From assembly GCF_001667275.1 (NCBI RefSeq), contig NZ_LZHV01000028.1:1-48811 (forward strand): a stretch of DNA of 48,811 nucleotides, given 5' to 3'. This document shows positions 8,228-18,637 of this stretch, piece by piece (within the stretch, counting starts at the first letter, position 1; every line of letters starts with the position of its first letter). Source of the DNA: Mycobacterium sp. ACS4054. Its GTDB lineage: Bacteria; Actinomycetota; Actinomycetes; Mycobacteriales; Mycobacteriaceae. Made by a program: the position numbers and the translations under genes. The notes beneath the pieces were generated by a model. That model searched no databases and was not told where the DNA came from. It saw only the letters and a program-made list of their open reading frames with translations.

Positions 8228-9643
8228 GTGTCCAAGACCTTCGTCGGCTCCCGCGTCCGCCAGCTGCGCAACGAGCGCGGGTTCTCTCAGGCCGGCCTGG
8301 CGCAGATGCTGGATATCTCGCCGAGCTACCTGAACCAGATCGAGCACGACGTTCGCCCCCTGACGGTGGCGGTGTTGCTGCGCATCACCGAGGTGTTCGG
8401 CGTGGATGCGACGTTCTTCGCCTCCCAGGACGACACCCGGCTGGTCGCCGAGCTGCGCGAGGTCACCCTGGACCGCGACCTGGACATCGATGTCGAACCC
8501 GCCGAGGTGGCCGAGATGGTCGCCGCGCACCCGGGGCTGGCCCGGGCGGTGGTCAACCTGCACCGGCGCTACCGGATCACCACCGCGCAGCTGGCGGCCG
8601 CCACCGAGGAGCGGTTCTCCGACGGCAGCGGCAGCGGGTCGATCACCATGCCGCACGAGGAGGTCCGCGACTACTTCTACCAACGCCAGAACTATCTGCA
8701 CGAGCTGGACACCGCCGCCGAAGACCTGACCATCCAGATGCGGATGCATCACGGCGACCTGGCTCGCGAGCTGAACCGCCGGCTGACCGAGGTGCACGGC
8801 GTGCACATCAACCGCCGCATCGATCTCGGCGACACCGTGCTGCACCGGTTCGACCCCGCCACCAAGACGCTGGAGATCAGCAACCACCTCTCGCTGGGTC
8901 AGCAGGTTTTCAAGATGGCCGCCGAGTTGGCCTACCTCGAATACGGCGACCTGATCGACGCGTTGGTCCAGGAGGGCAAGTTCACCAGCGACGAGTCGCA
9001 CACCCTGGCCCGGCTGGGGCTGGCCAACTACTTCGCCGCGGCCGCGGTGCTGCCCTACCGCCAATTCCATGACGTCGCGGAGAATTTCCGTTACGACGTC
9101 GAGCGGCTGTCCTCCTTCTACTCGGTGAGTTACGAGACCATCGCGCACCGGCTTTCGACGCTGCAGCGGCCGTCGATGCGCGGCGTGCCGTTTTCGTTCG
9201 TCCGGGTGGACCGGGCCGGCAACATGTCAAAACGCCAGTCGGCCACCGGTTTTCACTTCTCGTCCAGCGGCGGGACCTGCCCGCTGTGGAACGTGTACGA
9301 GACGTTCGCCAACCCGGGCAAGATCCTGGTGCAGATCGCCCAGATGCCCGACGGCCGCAACTACATGTGGGTGGCCCGCACCGTGGAGCGCCGCGCCGCC
9401 CGGTATGGTCAGCCGGGTAAAACCTTCGCGATCGGGCTGGGCTGCGAGCTTCGCCACGCGCACCGGCTCGTCTACTCGGAAGGACTCGACTTGTCGGGTG
9501 ATATCGCCACACCGATCGGCGCGGGCTGCCGCGTCTGCGAGCGCGACAACTGCCCGCAGCGGGCGTTCCCGGCGCTGGGGCGCGCCCTGGATCTGGACGA
9601 GCACCGCAGCACGGTCTCCCCTTACCTGGTGCAGCAACCGTGA
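8228..9643 (+). CDS. ramB: glyoxylate-cycle regulator RamB
   Basis: A 471-aa regulator (474 in M. tuberculosis). Residues 5-60 hold an XRE-type helix-turn-helix (RQLRNERGFSQAGLAQMLDI). The middle has the conserved DUF2083-type region, an IrrE/ImmA-like domain without an obvious HEXXH metal site. The C-terminus contains a cysteine cluster, GCRVCERDNCPQRAF, that could bind a metal or disulphide. RamB controls icl1 and its own gene in response to carbon source. The GTG at 8228 (VSKTFVGSRV) equals the M. tuberculosis start and is supported by the -10 element just upstream; the much longer open frame upstream runs antisense through the thioesterase gene and is not coding. The next gene overlaps by GTGA. 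Confidence 0.97.
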   Translation: MSKTFVGSRVRQLRNERGFSQAGLAQMLDISPSYLNQIEHDVRPLTVAVLLRITEVFGVDATFFASQDDTRLVAELREVTLDRDLDIDVEPAEVAEMVAAHPGLARAVVNLHRRYRITTAQLAAATEERFSDGSGSGSITMPHEEVRDYFYQRQNYLHELDTAAEDLTIQMRMHHGDLARELNRRLTEVHGVHINRRIDLGDTVLHRFDPATKTLEISNHLSLGQQVFKMAAELAYLEYGDLIDALVQEGKFTSDESHTLARLGLANYFAAAAVLPYRQFHDVAENFRYDVERLSSFYSVSYETIAHRLSTLQRPSMRGVPFSFVRVDRAGNMSKRQSATGFHFSSSGGTCPLWNVYETFANPGKILVQIAQMPDGRNYMWVARTVERRAARYGQPGKTFAIGLGCELRHAHRLVYSEGLDLSGDIATPIGAGCRVCERDNCPQRAFPALGRALDLDEHRSTVSPYLVQQP

Positions 9644-10200
9644 CCGCGCCTGAAAACGGCCGCATCCCGTCGGGGCGGTTGCGTGAACTCGGGCTGATCA
9701 ACTGGATTCTGGCGAAGTCGGCCGCCCGCAAGGTCCGCGCGCCCGAGATGCACCTGTTCACCACGCTGGGCCAGAACAAGTTCCTGTTCCTGGTGTGGAG
9801 CATCTACAGCGGCCGCGTGCTGCGCGGCCGGCTGCCGGCGATCGACACCGAGCTGGTGATCCTGCGGGTCGCGCACCTGCGCTCGTGCGAATACGAGCTG
9901 CAGCACCATCGCCGGATGGCCGCCAGGCAGGGGCTCGACGCGGACCTGCAGGCCGCGATCTTCGCCTGGCCCGAGCGGCTGGAGCCGGTCGAGGCGCGGC
10001 TGACCGTGCGCCAGCAGGCGCTGCTGACCGCGACGGACGAGTTCGTCAAGGACCGCACCATCACCGACGCCACCTGGCAGCAGCTGGCCCAGCACCTGGA
10101 CCGGCGTCAGCTGATCGAATTCTGCTTGCTGGCAAGCCAATACGACGGCCTGGCCGCGACCATGTCGGCCCTGGCAATCCCGCTGGACAACCCCCGCTAG
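9640..10200 (+). CDS. carboxymuconolactone decarboxylase-like protein (Rv0464c-like)
   Basis: A 186-aa AhpD/CMD-fold protein. The core motif ILRVAHLRSCEYELQHH near residues 75-92 carries a single cysteine in a CEYE sequence rather than the CxxC of the AhpD redox enzyme, so a peroxidase-coupled thiol function is less likely. Substrate unknown. The GTG start overlaps the ramB TGA by four bases (GTGA), implying co-transcription and translational coupling with ramB. A second protein of identical length and similar core occurs at 27224. Confidence 0.9.
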   Translation: MTAPENGRIPSGRLRELGLINWILAKSAARKVRAPEMHLFTTLGQNKFLFLVWSIYSGRVLRGRLPAIDTELVILRVAHLRSCEYELQHHRRMAARQGLDADLQAAIFAWPERLEPVEARLTVRQQALLTATDEFVKDRTITDATWQQLAQHLDRRQLIEFCLLASQYDGLAATMSALAIPLDNPR

Positions 10201-10210
10201 ACCCGCCCGC

Positions 10211-10483
10211 TCACAGGTAGACGCTGGCGAACACGGCCAGCGTCAGCAGTAGCGGCGGCACCGGCAGCCCGAACCCGAAGCCCGACCACGCGTACTTTCG
10301 GCGCCGGCGCTGCAACGACGCCCACATCGTCGCGCAGACCGCCAGGGCGAGCGAGGCCAGCAACACCGTCGGCGCCCACTGCCCCACCGCCGCGTTGTCG
10401 TCGGCGATCGAAAAAGCGAGCAGCCACAGGACATAGCCCGCGGCGAGGCCGCCGACGGCCCCCAGAACGACGTCGCTGCGCAT
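10211..10483 (-). CDS. small conserved membrane protein (Rv0463-like)
   Basis: A 90-aa protein with three hydrophobic stretches: residues about 5-25 (VLGAVGGLAAGYVLWLLAF), 36-55 (WAPTVLLASLALAVCATMW) and 70-89 (FGLPVPPLLLTLAVFASVYL), with basic RRRRK between the second and third. No domain of known function is recognisable. It follows lpdC by 7 bp on the same strand, as Rv0463 follows Rv0462, so it is very likely co-transcribed. Confidence 0.88.
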   Translation of the reverse strand: MRSDVVLGAVGGLAAGYVLWLLAFSIADDNAAVGQWAPTVLLASLALAVCATMWASLQRRRRKYAWSGFGFGLPVPPLLLTLAVFASVYL

Positions 10484-10490
10484 GGGCCCG

Positions 10491-11885
<1,395 letters not shown>

Positions 11886-11891
11886 GGCCCT

Positions 11892-11897
11892 ACCCTA
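11892..11897 (-). promoter_or_regulatory. -10 element for leaderless lpdC
   Basis: Read leftward the sequence is TAGGGT, then six bases, then the lpdC GTG at 11885. This geometry puts transcription start on the first base of the start codon. It lies in the 32-bp gap after the preceding operon's last gene. Confidence 0.6.
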
Positions 11898-11917
11898 GTG
11901 GCCCCGCGGGCCGGGCG

Positions 11918-12484
11918 TTAATACGGAACGACGCCCAGCAGGCAGTGGCCGACGCGCGCGCAGTGGTAGTAGCCAGCCACGGGCGCCGCGGCGGCCAGGG
12001 CGGCGAACGGCCCCGACATCACCGCCAGCGACAGCGCCGAAACCAGCGGCCGGCCCTCCACCATGGCGAGCAGCACGCCACCGACGGCGCACGCCACCAC
12101 GTACACCAGGACCGCGAACAACGCCGGTGTCTTGTCGCCCGCGTGGTACCACCAATAGAACAGGCCGAGGCCGACGACGGCCGCCACGAACCAGACGCCG
12201 AGGATGACCAGCAGCAGCTTCCACCACTTGAGGTAGAAGTAGCGCCCGGGGACGGTGACGGGCTGCACCGGCACGACGGCGGATTCGGCCTCGTCATCGT
12301 CCGGCGCGGCGGCCGGCTCGGCCGGTTCCGGCGCGTCCTTCGCGGCGGCCGGGCGCCCGCCGGTGTCGTCGTCGTCCGAGAAATCCGGCACCCACGACTG
12401 CGTCCCGGTGTCCTCCTCGGAATCGGAGAAGTCCGGCACCCATGACTGGGTCCCCGGGCTCGACGGGGTGTCCTCGTCAGCCAC
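11918..12484 (-). CDS. membrane protein with repeated acidic N-terminal motif (Rv0461-like)
   Basis: A 188-aa protein. The first 75 residues are acidic and disordered-looking and contain the motif GTQSWVPDFSD twice (about residues 11-21 and 27-37). Three hydrophobic segments follow, at about 93-115, 123-142 and 150-170, then a short tail with HCARVGHC. This suggests a cytoplasmic acidic tail and three membrane helices. Function unknown. The ATG at 12484 overlaps the stop of the upstream gene by 8 bases, so it is the last gene of the aldehyde dehydrogenase operon. Confidence 0.88.
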   Translation of the reverse strand: MADEDTPSSPGTQSWVPDFSDSEEDTGTQSWVPDFSDDDDTGGRPAAAKDAPEPAEPAAAPDDDEAESAVVPVQPVTVPGRYFYLKWWKLLLVILGVWFVAAVVGLGLFYWWYHAGDKTPALFAVLVYVVACAVGGVLLAMVEGRPLVSALSLAVMSGPFAALAAAAPVAGYYHCARVGHCLLGVVPY

Positions 12485-12755
12485 CGGCCGTCACCTGAAG
12501 GGCGACGAGCACGCCGAACCAGCCCGGTCCCACCGACAGGACGAACGCGCCCAGCATGGTCACCCATCGACGCCCGGAGAAGAGGATGGTCACCAGCCCG
12601 AGGGTGCCGGGAATTCCCACCACCAACGCCAGGGCGACGGCCGGGCGGACATCCCCGTGGGCCGGGACGGCGAATCCCACCCCCGCCAGCAGCCCGAGCG
12701 CGGCGCCAATCAGCATGGCGCCGGCCAATAGTCGCGGGCGCGGCAGCGGGATCAC
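12477..12755 (-). CDS. small hydrophobic membrane protein (Rv0460-like)
   Basis: From the GTG at 12755 the protein is 92 aa (VIPLPRPRLLAGAML...); from the ATG at 12716 it is 79 aa, the annotated Rv0460 length. It has three hydrophobic segments: LLAGAMLIGAALGLLAGVGF, AVALALVVGIPGTLGLVTILF and VTMLGAFVLSVGPGWFGVLV. No known domain. It lies 19 bp after the DUF779 gene and overlaps the next gene by 8 bases. The longer frame reaching 12845 runs into the DUF779 gene and lacks start-like codons at sensible points. Confidence 0.8.
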   Translation of the reverse strand: MIPLPRPRLLAGAMLIGAALGLLAGVGFAVPAHGDVRPAVALALVVGIPGTLGLVTILFSGRRWVTMLGAFVLSVGPGWFGVLVALQVTAGG

Positions 12756-12774
12756 GCTTTCGACACTACTGGCC

Positions 12775-13254
12775 TCACCGACCCGGAGGGCACGTTCGCA
12801 GCGCCGCGTCGGCCACCACCCGGCCGCGCGCGGACGGGCGTTCACCGCGCTCGTAATCGGCGCCGGTGATCACCGGCGCGGCCCGCAGCACCGCCTGCTC
12901 GTCGTCGCTGAAGACCCGTCCGCGCGACAGGAACCGCAGCCCTTCGGGCGCCTCCAGGCTGAAGCCGCCGCCGCGGCCGGGGACCACGTCGATCACCAGT
13001 TGGGTGTGCTTCCAGGTCTCGTACTGCGGGCCCGAAATCCACACCGGCACCCCGTCACCGACGTCGAGGACGCCGAGCAGGACGTCGCGGTCACCGACCA
13101 GAAAGTCCCCGCGCGGGTAGCACATCGGCGACGACCCGTCGCAGCAGCCGCCGGACTGGTGGAACATCACCGGGCCGTGCCGCTGTTGCAGTCGCTCCAG
13201 CAGTTCGGCGGCGGGGGCGGTGATGACCACCCCGGTGACGGGGTCCCGGGCCAT
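12775..13254 (-). CDS. DUF779 domain protein (Rv0459-like)
   Basis: A 159-aa protein (about 163 in M. tuberculosis). The DUF779 signature is clear: MFHQSGGCCDGSSPMCYP near residues 29-46, with three cysteines, then GDRDVLLGVLDV and WISGPQYETWKHTQLVIDV. DUF779 genes are habitually next to NAD-dependent aldehyde dehydrogenases, which suggests an accessory role, but no activity is established. The ATG at 13254 overlaps the aldehyde dehydrogenase stop by one base (TGATG); the longer frame to 13338 lies entirely inside that gene. Confidence 0.93.
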   Translation of the reverse strand: MARDPVTGVVITAPAAELLERLQQRHGPVMFHQSGGCCDGSSPMCYPRGDFLVGDRDVLLGVLDVGDGVPVWISGPQYETWKHTQLVIDVVPGRGGGFSLEAPEGLRFLSRGRVFSDDEQAVLRAAPVITGADYERGERPSARGRVVADAALRTCPPGR

Positions 13255-14777
13255 CAGAAGAAACCGAGCGCCTTGTCCGAGTAGGACACCAGCATGTTCT
13301 TGGTCTGCTGGTAGTGCTCGAGCGCCATCTTGTGGCACTCACGCCCGAAGCCGGACAGCTTGTAGCCGCCGAACGCCGCGTGCGGCGGATACACGTGGTA
13401 GCAGTTGACCCAGACCCGGCCGGCCTGGATGTCGCGGCCGGCCCGGTAGGCGGTGTTGCCGTCGCGGCTCCACACGCCCGCGCCCAGGCCGTAAAGGGTG
13501 TCGTTGGCCATCGCGATCGCGTCGTCGTAATCGGAGAACGGCGCCACCGCCACCACCGGCCCGAAGATCTCCTCCTGGAAGATCCGCATGCCGTTGTTGC
13601 CCGAGAAGATCGTCGGCTGCATGTAGTAGCCGCCGGACAGGTCGCCGCCAAGCTCGGCCCGCTCGCCGCCGGTGATCACCTTGGCGCCCTCGTCCTGGCC
13701 GATCGCGATGTAGGACAGGATCTTTTCCAACTGGTCGTTCGACGCCTGCGACCCCAGCATGGTTTCGCTGTCCAGCGGGTCGCCCTGGCGGACCGCCTTG
13801 GTCCGGATGGCGGCCAGTTCGAGGAACTCGTCGTAGATGTCGGCCTGGATCAGGCTGCGCGACGGGCAGGTGCACACCTCGCCCTGGTTGAGGGCGAACA
13901 TGGTGAAGCCCTCGAGCGCCTTGTCCTGGAAGTCGTCGCCGCGCGCCATCACGTCGTTGAAGAAGATGTTGGGGCTCTTGCCGCCCAGCTCCAGGGTCAC
14001 CGGGATCAGGTTCTGGGAGGCGTATTGCATGATCAGCCGCCCGGTGGTGGTCTCCCCGGTGAACGCGATCTTGGCGATCCGGTTGCTCGAGGCCAGCGGC
14101 TTGCCGGCCTCCGCGCCGAACCCGTTGACCACGTTGACCACTCCGGCGGGCAGCAGGTCCCCGATGAGCGACATGAGGTAGAGCACCGAGGCCGGGGTCT
14201 GCTCGGCGGGCTTGAGCACCACCGCGTTGCCGGCCGCGAGGGCGGGCGCCAGCTTCCAGGCGGCCATCAGGATCGGGAAGTTCCACGGAATGATCTGCCC
14301 CACCACGCCGAGCGGCTCGTGGAAGTGGTAGGCAACGGTGTCGTCGTCGATCTGGGACAGCGAACCCTCCTGCGCGCGCAGCGCCGCGGCGAAATACCGG
14401 AAATGGTCGGCCGCCAACGGGATGTCGGCGGCCAGCGCCTCGCGCACCGGTTTGCCGTTGTCCCACACCTCGGCGACGGCCAGCGCCGCCGTGTGCTCAT
14501 CGATGCGGTCCGCGATCTTGTTCAATATGGCCGCCCGCTCGGCGGGGGCGGCCTTGCCCCAGGCCGGGGCCGCCGCGTGGGCGGCGTCGAGCGCCTTGTC
14601 CACGTCGGTCTCGTCGGAGCGCGGTATCTCGCAGAACGGCTGGCCGGTCACCGGTGAGGGGTTCTCGAAATAGCGGCCGGCCGCCGGGGCGACCCACTGG
14701 CCCCCGATGAAGTTCTGGTACCGGGATTCGTACGACATCAGCGCCCCGGCAGCACCCGGACGTGCGAAAACAGTCAT
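13254..14777 (-). CDS. NAD-dependent aldehyde dehydrogenase (Rv0458-like)
   Basis: At 507 aa, equal to Rv0458, it oxidises an aldehyde to its acid; similarity is to the acetaldehyde/AldA group. Visible motifs: [20 protein letters not shown] (cofactor region), [10 protein letters not shown], catalytic base LELGGKSPN, catalytic nucleophile in [12 protein letters not shown] (first cysteine), and [13 protein letters not shown]. The second cysteine, directly after Thr, replaces the Ala seen in M. tuberculosis. The ATG at 14777 ([11 protein letters not shown]) has GGAG nine bases upstream. It heads a four-gene operon with DUF779 and two membrane proteins, all coupled by overlaps or short gaps. Confidence 0.95.
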   Translation of the reverse strand: MTVFARPGAAGALMSYESRYQNFIGGQWVAPAAGRYFENPSPVTGQPFCEIPRSDETDVDKALDAAHAAAPAWGKAAPAERAAILNKIADRIDEHTAALAVAEVWDNGKPVREALAADIPLAADHFRYFAAALRAQEGSLSQIDDDTVAYHFHEPLGVVGQIIPWNFPILMAAWKLAPALAAGNAVVLKPAEQTPASVLYLMSLIGDLLPAGVVNVVNGFGAEAGKPLASSNRIAKIAFTGETTTGRLIMQYASQNLIPVTLELGGKSPNIFFNDVMARGDDFQDKALEGFTMFALNQGEVCTCPSRSLIQADIYDEFLELAAIRTKAVRQGDPLDSETMLGSQASNDQLEKILSYIAIGQDEGAKVITGGERAELGGDLSGGYYMQPTIFSGNNGMRIFQEEIFGPVVAVAPFSDYDDAIAMANDTLYGLGAGVWSRDGNTAYRAGRDIQAGRVWVNCYHVYPPHAAFGGYKLSGFGRECHKMALEHYQQTKNMLVSYSDKALGFF

Positions 14778-14798
14778 CTGCTGCGCTCCTCGTCTCGC

Positions 14799-14818
14799 CT
14801 GTGTAATACACCTCACAG
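14799..14818. promoter_or_regulatory. nested inverted repeats between aldehyde dehydrogenase and peptidase genes
   Basis: GTGTA-A-TACAC (14801-14811) is an 11-bp palindrome, and CTGTG (14799-14803) pairs with CACAG (14814-14818) across it. It lies in the 67-bp divergent promoter region, 22 bp from the aldehyde dehydrogenase start. A regulator operator is the simplest reading; the protein that binds it is unknown. Confidence 0.45.
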
Positions 14819-14844
14819 TACCGCCGCGGGCCACAATGGCAGCC

Positions 14845-16887
14845 ATGACGTCACACGCCGCCGCCACCCCCGAGGACCCGCACGACCCCTACCTGTGGCT
14901 CGAGGATGTCACGGGCGATGAGGCGCTGGACTGGGTGCGCGCGCGCAACGAACCGACGCTGGCCAAGTTCCGCGACGAGGCTTTCGAGCGGATGCGCACC
15001 GAGGCGCTCGAGGTGCTCGACACCGACGCCCGCATCCCTTACGTGGTGCGCCGCGGCGAGCACCTGTACAACTTCTGGCGCGACGCCGCCAACCCGCGCG
15101 GCGTGTGGCGGCGCACCACGCTGGACAGCTACCGCTCCGATTCCCCGCAGTGGGACGTGCTGATCGACATAGATGAACTGGGGCGCGCTGACAATCAGAA
15201 GTGGGTGTGGGCCGGCGCCGGCGTCATCGAACCCGAGTACACCCGCGCCCTGGTCGCGCTGTCCCCGGGCGGCTCGGACGCCTCCGTCGTGCGCGAATTC
15301 GACATGGCGACAAGGGAATTCCTCGACGATGGATTCCAGCTGCCGGAGGCCAAGTCGCAGCTGAGCTGGGTGGACCTCGATACCGTCCTGGTGGGCACGG
15401 ACTTCGGCGACGGCTCGCTGACCGACTCGGGCTACCCGCGGGTGATCAAGCGGTGGCGCCGGGGCACGCCGCTGACCGAGGCCGAGACCGTGTTCTCCGG
15501 CGACCGCACCGACGTTCGGGTGTCGGCGTCGGTGGATCGCACCCCCGGCTTCGAGCGCACCCTGCTCGGGCGCGCCCTCGACTTCTGGAACGAAGAGGTC
15601 TACGAACTGCGCGGCTCGGCAGAGCACCCCGAGCTGATCCGGATCGACGCTCCCACCGACGCGAGCCTGTCGATACACCGCGAATGGCTGTTGATCGAGC
15701 TGCGCACCGAATGGTTCTACGGCGCCGACAGCTATCCGGCCGGCGCCCTGCTGGCGGCCGACTACGACGAATTCCTCGCGGGCACAGCACAATTGACCGT
15801 GGTGTTCGCACCCGACGAGCACACCGCGTTGAACCACTACGCATGGACGCGCGACCACCTGCTGATGGTCACCCTTGCCGACGTGGCCAGCCGCGTGGAG
15901 ATCGTCACGCCAGGAAACTGGCGCCGGGAGCCGATCCCGGGCATTCCGGACGCGACCAACACCGTCGTGGTCGCCGCCGACGACACCGGCGACGAGTTCT
16001 TCCTGGACTCCAGCGGATTCGTCACGCCGCCGCGGCTCATGCGCGGTACCGGCACCGGCCCGCTCGAACAGATCAAGTCCGCGCCCGCCTTCTTCGACGC
16101 CGAAAACATGACGGTGGCACAGCATTTCGTGCCCTCGCGGGACGGCACGCCGATCCCCTACTTCGTGGTGCGCCCCGCCGACGCGCGCGGCCCCGGCCCG
16201 ACCATGCTGTACGGCTACGGCGGCTTCGAATCGTCCAACACCCCGGCCTACAGCGGGGTGCTCGGCCGGCTGTGGCTGGGCCGCGGCGGTACCTACGTGC
16301 TCGCCAACATCCGCGGCGGCGGCGAATACGGGCCCGGCTGGCACACCCAGGCGATGCGCGAGGGCCGGCACAAGGTAGCCGAGGATTTCGCCGCGGTGGC
16401 AACCGATTTGGTGGAACGCGGCATCACGACCGTTGACCAGCTCGGCGCGCAGGGCGGCAGCAACGGCGGCCTGCTGATGGGCATCATGCTGACCCAGTAC
16501 CCGGAGAGATTCGGCGCGCTGGTCTGCAGCGTGCCGCTGCTGGACATGAGGCGCTACCACCTGTTGCTCGCCGGCGCGTCGTGGATGGCCGAGTACGGCG
16601 ACCCGGACAACCCGCAGGACTGGGCGTTCATTTCGGAATACTCTCCCTACCAGAACATTTCGGCGACGCGCCACTACCCGCCGGTGCTGATGACCACGTC
16701 GACGCGCGACGACCGGGTCCATCCGGGCCACGCCCGCAAGATGACGGCGGCGCTTCAGGCCGCCGGCCACCCGGTCTTCTACTACGAGAACATCGAGGGC
16801 GGCCACGCCGGGGCGGCCGACAACGAACAGGTCGCGTTCAAGTCCGCCCTGACCTACTCGTTCCTCTGGCGGATGCTGGGCCCATAG
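14845..16887 (+). CDS. S9-family prolyl oligopeptidase (Rv0457c-like)
   Basis: A 680-aa serine peptidase (673 in Rv0457c). Residues about 10-400 are the propeller/N-terminal part beginning [22 protein letters not shown]. The C-terminal alpha/beta-hydrolase domain starts near 430: [21 protein letters not shown], nucleophile in [11 protein letters not shown], the acid in [13 protein letters not shown], and the histidine in IEGGHAG. It cleaves short proline-containing peptides in family members; no signal peptide is seen. The ATG at 14845 lies seven bases after CACAAT, a weak -10; an ATG at 14836 would add three residues. It is divergent from the aldehyde dehydrogenase operon. Confidence 0.95.
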   Translation: MTSHAAATPEDPHDPYLWLEDVTGDEALDWVRARNEPTLAKFRDEAFERMRTEALEVLDTDARIPYVVRRGEHLYNFWRDAANPRGVWRRTTLDSYRSDSPQWDVLIDIDELGRADNQKWVWAGAGVIEPEYTRALVALSPGGSDASVVREFDMATREFLDDGFQLPEAKSQLSWVDLDTVLVGTDFGDGSLTDSGYPRVIKRWRRGTPLTEAETVFSGDRTDVRVSASVDRTPGFERTLLGRALDFWNEEVYELRGSAEHPELIRIDAPTDASLSIHREWLLIELRTEWFYGADSYPAGALLAADYDEFLAGTAQLTVVFAPDEHTALNHYAWTRDHLLMVTLADVASRVEIVTPGNWRREPIPGIPDATNTVVVAADDTGDEFFLDSSGFVTPPRLMRGTGTGPLEQIKSAPAFFDAENMTVAQHFVPSRDGTPIPYFVVRPADARGPGPTMLYGYGGFESSNTPAYSGVLGRLWLGRGGTYVLANIRGGGEYGPGWHTQAMREGRHKVAEDFAAVATDLVERGITTVDQLGAQGGSNGGLLMGIMLTQYPERFGALVCSVPLLDMRRYHLLLAGASWMAEYGDPDNPQDWAFISEYSPYQNISATRHYPPVLMTTSTRDDRVHPGHARKMTAALQAAGHPVFYYENIEGGHAGAADNEQVAFKSALTYSFLWRMLGP

Positions 16888-16890
16888 GAT
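16885..16890 (+). promoter_or_regulatory. -10 element overlapping the peptidase stop
   Basis: TAGGAT contains the peptidase TAG stop and ends six bases before the GTG at 16897, the geometry of a leaderless start. It would allow the small membrane gene and echA2 to be transcribed apart from the peptidase. Confidence 0.5.
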
Positions 16891-16896
16891 CGTGGC

Positions 16897-17208
16897 GTGT
16901 CAGCGACCCAACGCATCGAACTCACCCTGCTGGCGACCGGGCTGATCTTCGTCCTGGTTTCGGCGGCGCAGGCACGCTACCGATTCATCGGCGACCGCCG
17001 CGCCGGCCGGCGGTTCTACTGGGCGACCGCGGCGATCGGCACCGTCTGCTTCGCGATCGGCACGGGCCGGCTCTGGCCCAACGCCGTCTGCGTGACGCTG
17101 ATCTTCTCCGGGCTGATCGTCATGTCGGCCTACCTGACGACGCCCTACCTGAAGATCGGCGACCGCATCTACGCGTCGTCACCGGAAAACCGCCAGCCCG
17201 ACCCCTAG
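16897..17208 (+). CDS. small membrane protein, function unknown
   Basis: A 103-aa protein with three hydrophobic segments: about residues 8-24 (LTLLATGLIFVLVSAAQA), 40-56 (YWATAAIGTVCFAIGTG) and 62-80 (NAVCVTLIFSGLIVMSAYL), with short basic loops. No known family is recognised. The GTG start is set by the -10 hexamer just upstream and by a 9-bp gap from the peptidase stop. In H37Rv the toxin-antitoxin pair mazEF1 occupies this place between Rv0457c and echA2; nothing like MazF is visible here. The echA2 gene follows after 7 bp. Confidence 0.8.
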   Translation: MSATQRIELTLLATGLIFVLVSAAQARYRFIGDRRAGRRFYWATAAIGTVCFAIGTGRLWPNAVCVTLIFSGLIVMSAYLTTPYLKIGDRIYASSPENRQPDP

Positions 17209-17215
17209 GGAAGCC

Positions 17216-18133
17216 ATGCCGACACCCGACTTCGAGACGCTGCTGTACACAACGGCCGGCCCGGTTGCCACCATCACGCTGAACCGTCCGGAGCAGCTCA
17301 ACACCATCGTGCCGCCCATGCCGGACGAGATCGAGGCGGCCATTGGGCTGGCCGAGCGCGACCCGGCCGTCAAGGTCATCGTGTTGCGCGGCGCTGGCCG
17401 GGCGTTCTCCGGCGGCTACGACTTCGGCGGCGGCTTCCAGCACTGGGGCGACGCCATGATGACCGACGGGCAATGGGACCCCGGCAAGGACTTCGCGATG
17501 GTCAGCTCCCGCGAGACCGGGCCGACGCAGAAGTTCATGGCCATCTGGCGCGCGTCCAAGCCCGTCATCGCCCAGGTGCACGGCTGGTGCGTCGGCGGGG
17601 CCAGCGACTACGCGCTGTGCGCCGACCTGGTCATCGCCAGCAACGACGCGGTGATCGGCACCCCGTACAGCCGGATGTGGGGCGCGTACCTGAGCGGGAT
17701 GTGGCTCTACCGGCTCAGTTTCGCCAAGGTCAAGTGGCATTCGCTGACCGGCCGCCCGCTGACCGGGGTGCAGGCGGCCGAGATCGAGCTGATCAACGAG
17801 GCGGTGCCGTTCGAGCGGCTCGAGGCGCGGGTCGCGGAGGTCGCCGCCGAGCTGGCCCGGATCCCGTTGTCGCAGCTGCAGGCGCAGAAGCTGATCGTCA
17901 ACCAGGCCTACGAGAACATGGGGTTGGCGTCCACGCAGACGCTCGGCGGCATTCTCGACGGCCTGATGCGCAACACCCCGGACGCCCTCGACTTCATCAC
18001 CACCGCCCAGACCCGGGGCGTGCGCGCCGCGGTCGAGCGCCGCGACGGTCCGTTCGGCGACTACAGCCAGGCCCCGCCGGAGCTGCGGCCCGACCCCACA
18101 CACGTCATCGTGCCTGATCGGGACCAATGCTGA
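17216..18133 (+). CDS. echA2: enoyl-CoA hydratase/isomerase family protein EchA2
   Basis: At 305 aa it matches M. tuberculosis EchA2 (304). The crotonase fold is evident: ITLNRPEQLNTI near residue 20, the oxyanion-hole segment GAGRAFSGGYDFGGG near 60-74, and HGWCVGGASDYALCADLVIA near 120-140. The usual hydratase glutamates are not obvious at their normal places (GGASDYALCADL, not GGGxELALxCD), so the reaction may differ from simple hydration. The ATG at 17216 has AGGGA upstream. It lies downstream of the small membrane gene and upstream of the secreted Rv0455c-like gene. Confidence 0.94.
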   Translation: MPTPDFETLLYTTAGPVATITLNRPEQLNTIVPPMPDEIEAAIGLAERDPAVKVIVLRGAGRAFSGGYDFGGGFQHWGDAMMTDGQWDPGKDFAMVSSRETGPTQKFMAIWRASKPVIAQVHGWCVGGASDYALCADLVIASNDAVIGTPYSRMWGAYLSGMWLYRLSFAKVKWHSLTGRPLTGVQAAEIELINEAVPFERLEARVAEVAAELARIPLSQLQAQKLIVNQAYENMGLASTQTLGGILDGLMRNTPDALDFITTAQTRGVRAAVERRDGPFGDYSQAPPELRPDPTHVIVPDRDQC

Positions 18134-18171
18134 GCTGACCTAGGAATTCTCCGCCGGCGGCCAAAAAGTGT

Positions 18172-18177
18172 TACCGT
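18172..18177 (+). promoter_or_regulatory. -10 element for a leaderless Rv0455c-like transcript
   Basis: TACCGT ends seven bases before the ATG at 18185. The preceding 45 bp contain no Shine-Dalgarno sequence. This gene therefore has its own promoter in the 51-bp gap after echA2. Confidence 0.6.
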
Positions 18178-18184
18178 AGTTCCT

Positions 18185-18631
18185 ATGTCTCGGCTGAGTT
18201 CTGGCCTGCGTGCAGGCGTCGCTGTCCTCGCCCTGGGTATCGCCGCCACGGCGTTCCCGAAAACGGCCCTGGCCGATTCCACCGAGGACTTCCCGATCCC
18301 GCGCAGGATGATCAACACCACCTGCGACGCCGAGCAGATCATGGCGGCCACCCGCGACACCAGCCCGGTGTACTACCAGCGCTACATGATCGACTTCAAC
18401 AACCACCCGAACGTTCAGCAGGCGACCATCGACAAGGTGCACTGGTTCTACTCGCTGTCGCCGGAGGATCGCCGGACGTATTCCGAGAACTTCTACAACA
18501 ACGACCCACTGTGGTACGCCTGGCCGAACCACATGAAGCTGTTCTTCAACAACAAGGGCGTCGTCGCCAAGTCGACCGACGTGTGCGCCCAATACCCGCC
18601 CGGCGACATGTCGGTGTGGAACTGGGCCTAA
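18185..18631 (+). CDS. secreted siderophore-export factor (Rv0455c-like, DUF5078)
   Basis: A 148-aa exported protein. Residues 1-30 are a Sec signal peptide with a hydrophobic core ([15 protein letters not shown]) and an ALA cleavage site before Asp31. The mature part has exactly two cysteines, C47 and C134, placed to form one disulphide; the rest is aromatic-rich ([12 protein letters not shown], end WNWA). Rv0455c of M. tuberculosis has been shown to be needed for mycobactin/carboxymycobactin secretion with MmpS4/5-MmpL4/5, and its cysteine pair is important. Here it is again next to an mmpS-mmpL pair, though that pair is on the opposite strand. Confidence 0.93.
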   Translation: MSRLSSGLRAGVAVLALGIAATAFPKTALADSTEDFPIPRRMINTTCDAEQIMAATRDTSPVYYQRYMIDFNNHPNVQQATIDKVHWFYSLSPEDRRTYSENFYNNDPLWYAWPNHMKLFFNNKGVVAKSTDVCAQYPPGDMSVWNWA

Positions 18632-18637
18632 CGGCTT

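Noticed and set aside
14851..16806. 651-codon minus-strand frame opposite the S9 peptidase
   Set aside because: No recognisable motifs; mirrors the third-position GC of the peptidase gene.
16888..17215. MazF-type toxin in the mazEF1 position
   Set aside because: The only frame there is a three-helix membrane protein with no MazF features.
18134..18184. IdeR iron box upstream of the Rv0455c-like gene
   Set aside because: CTGACCTAGG has only partial likeness to TTAGGTTAGSCTAACCTAA; no second half-site. The tetR-mmpS region also lacks one.
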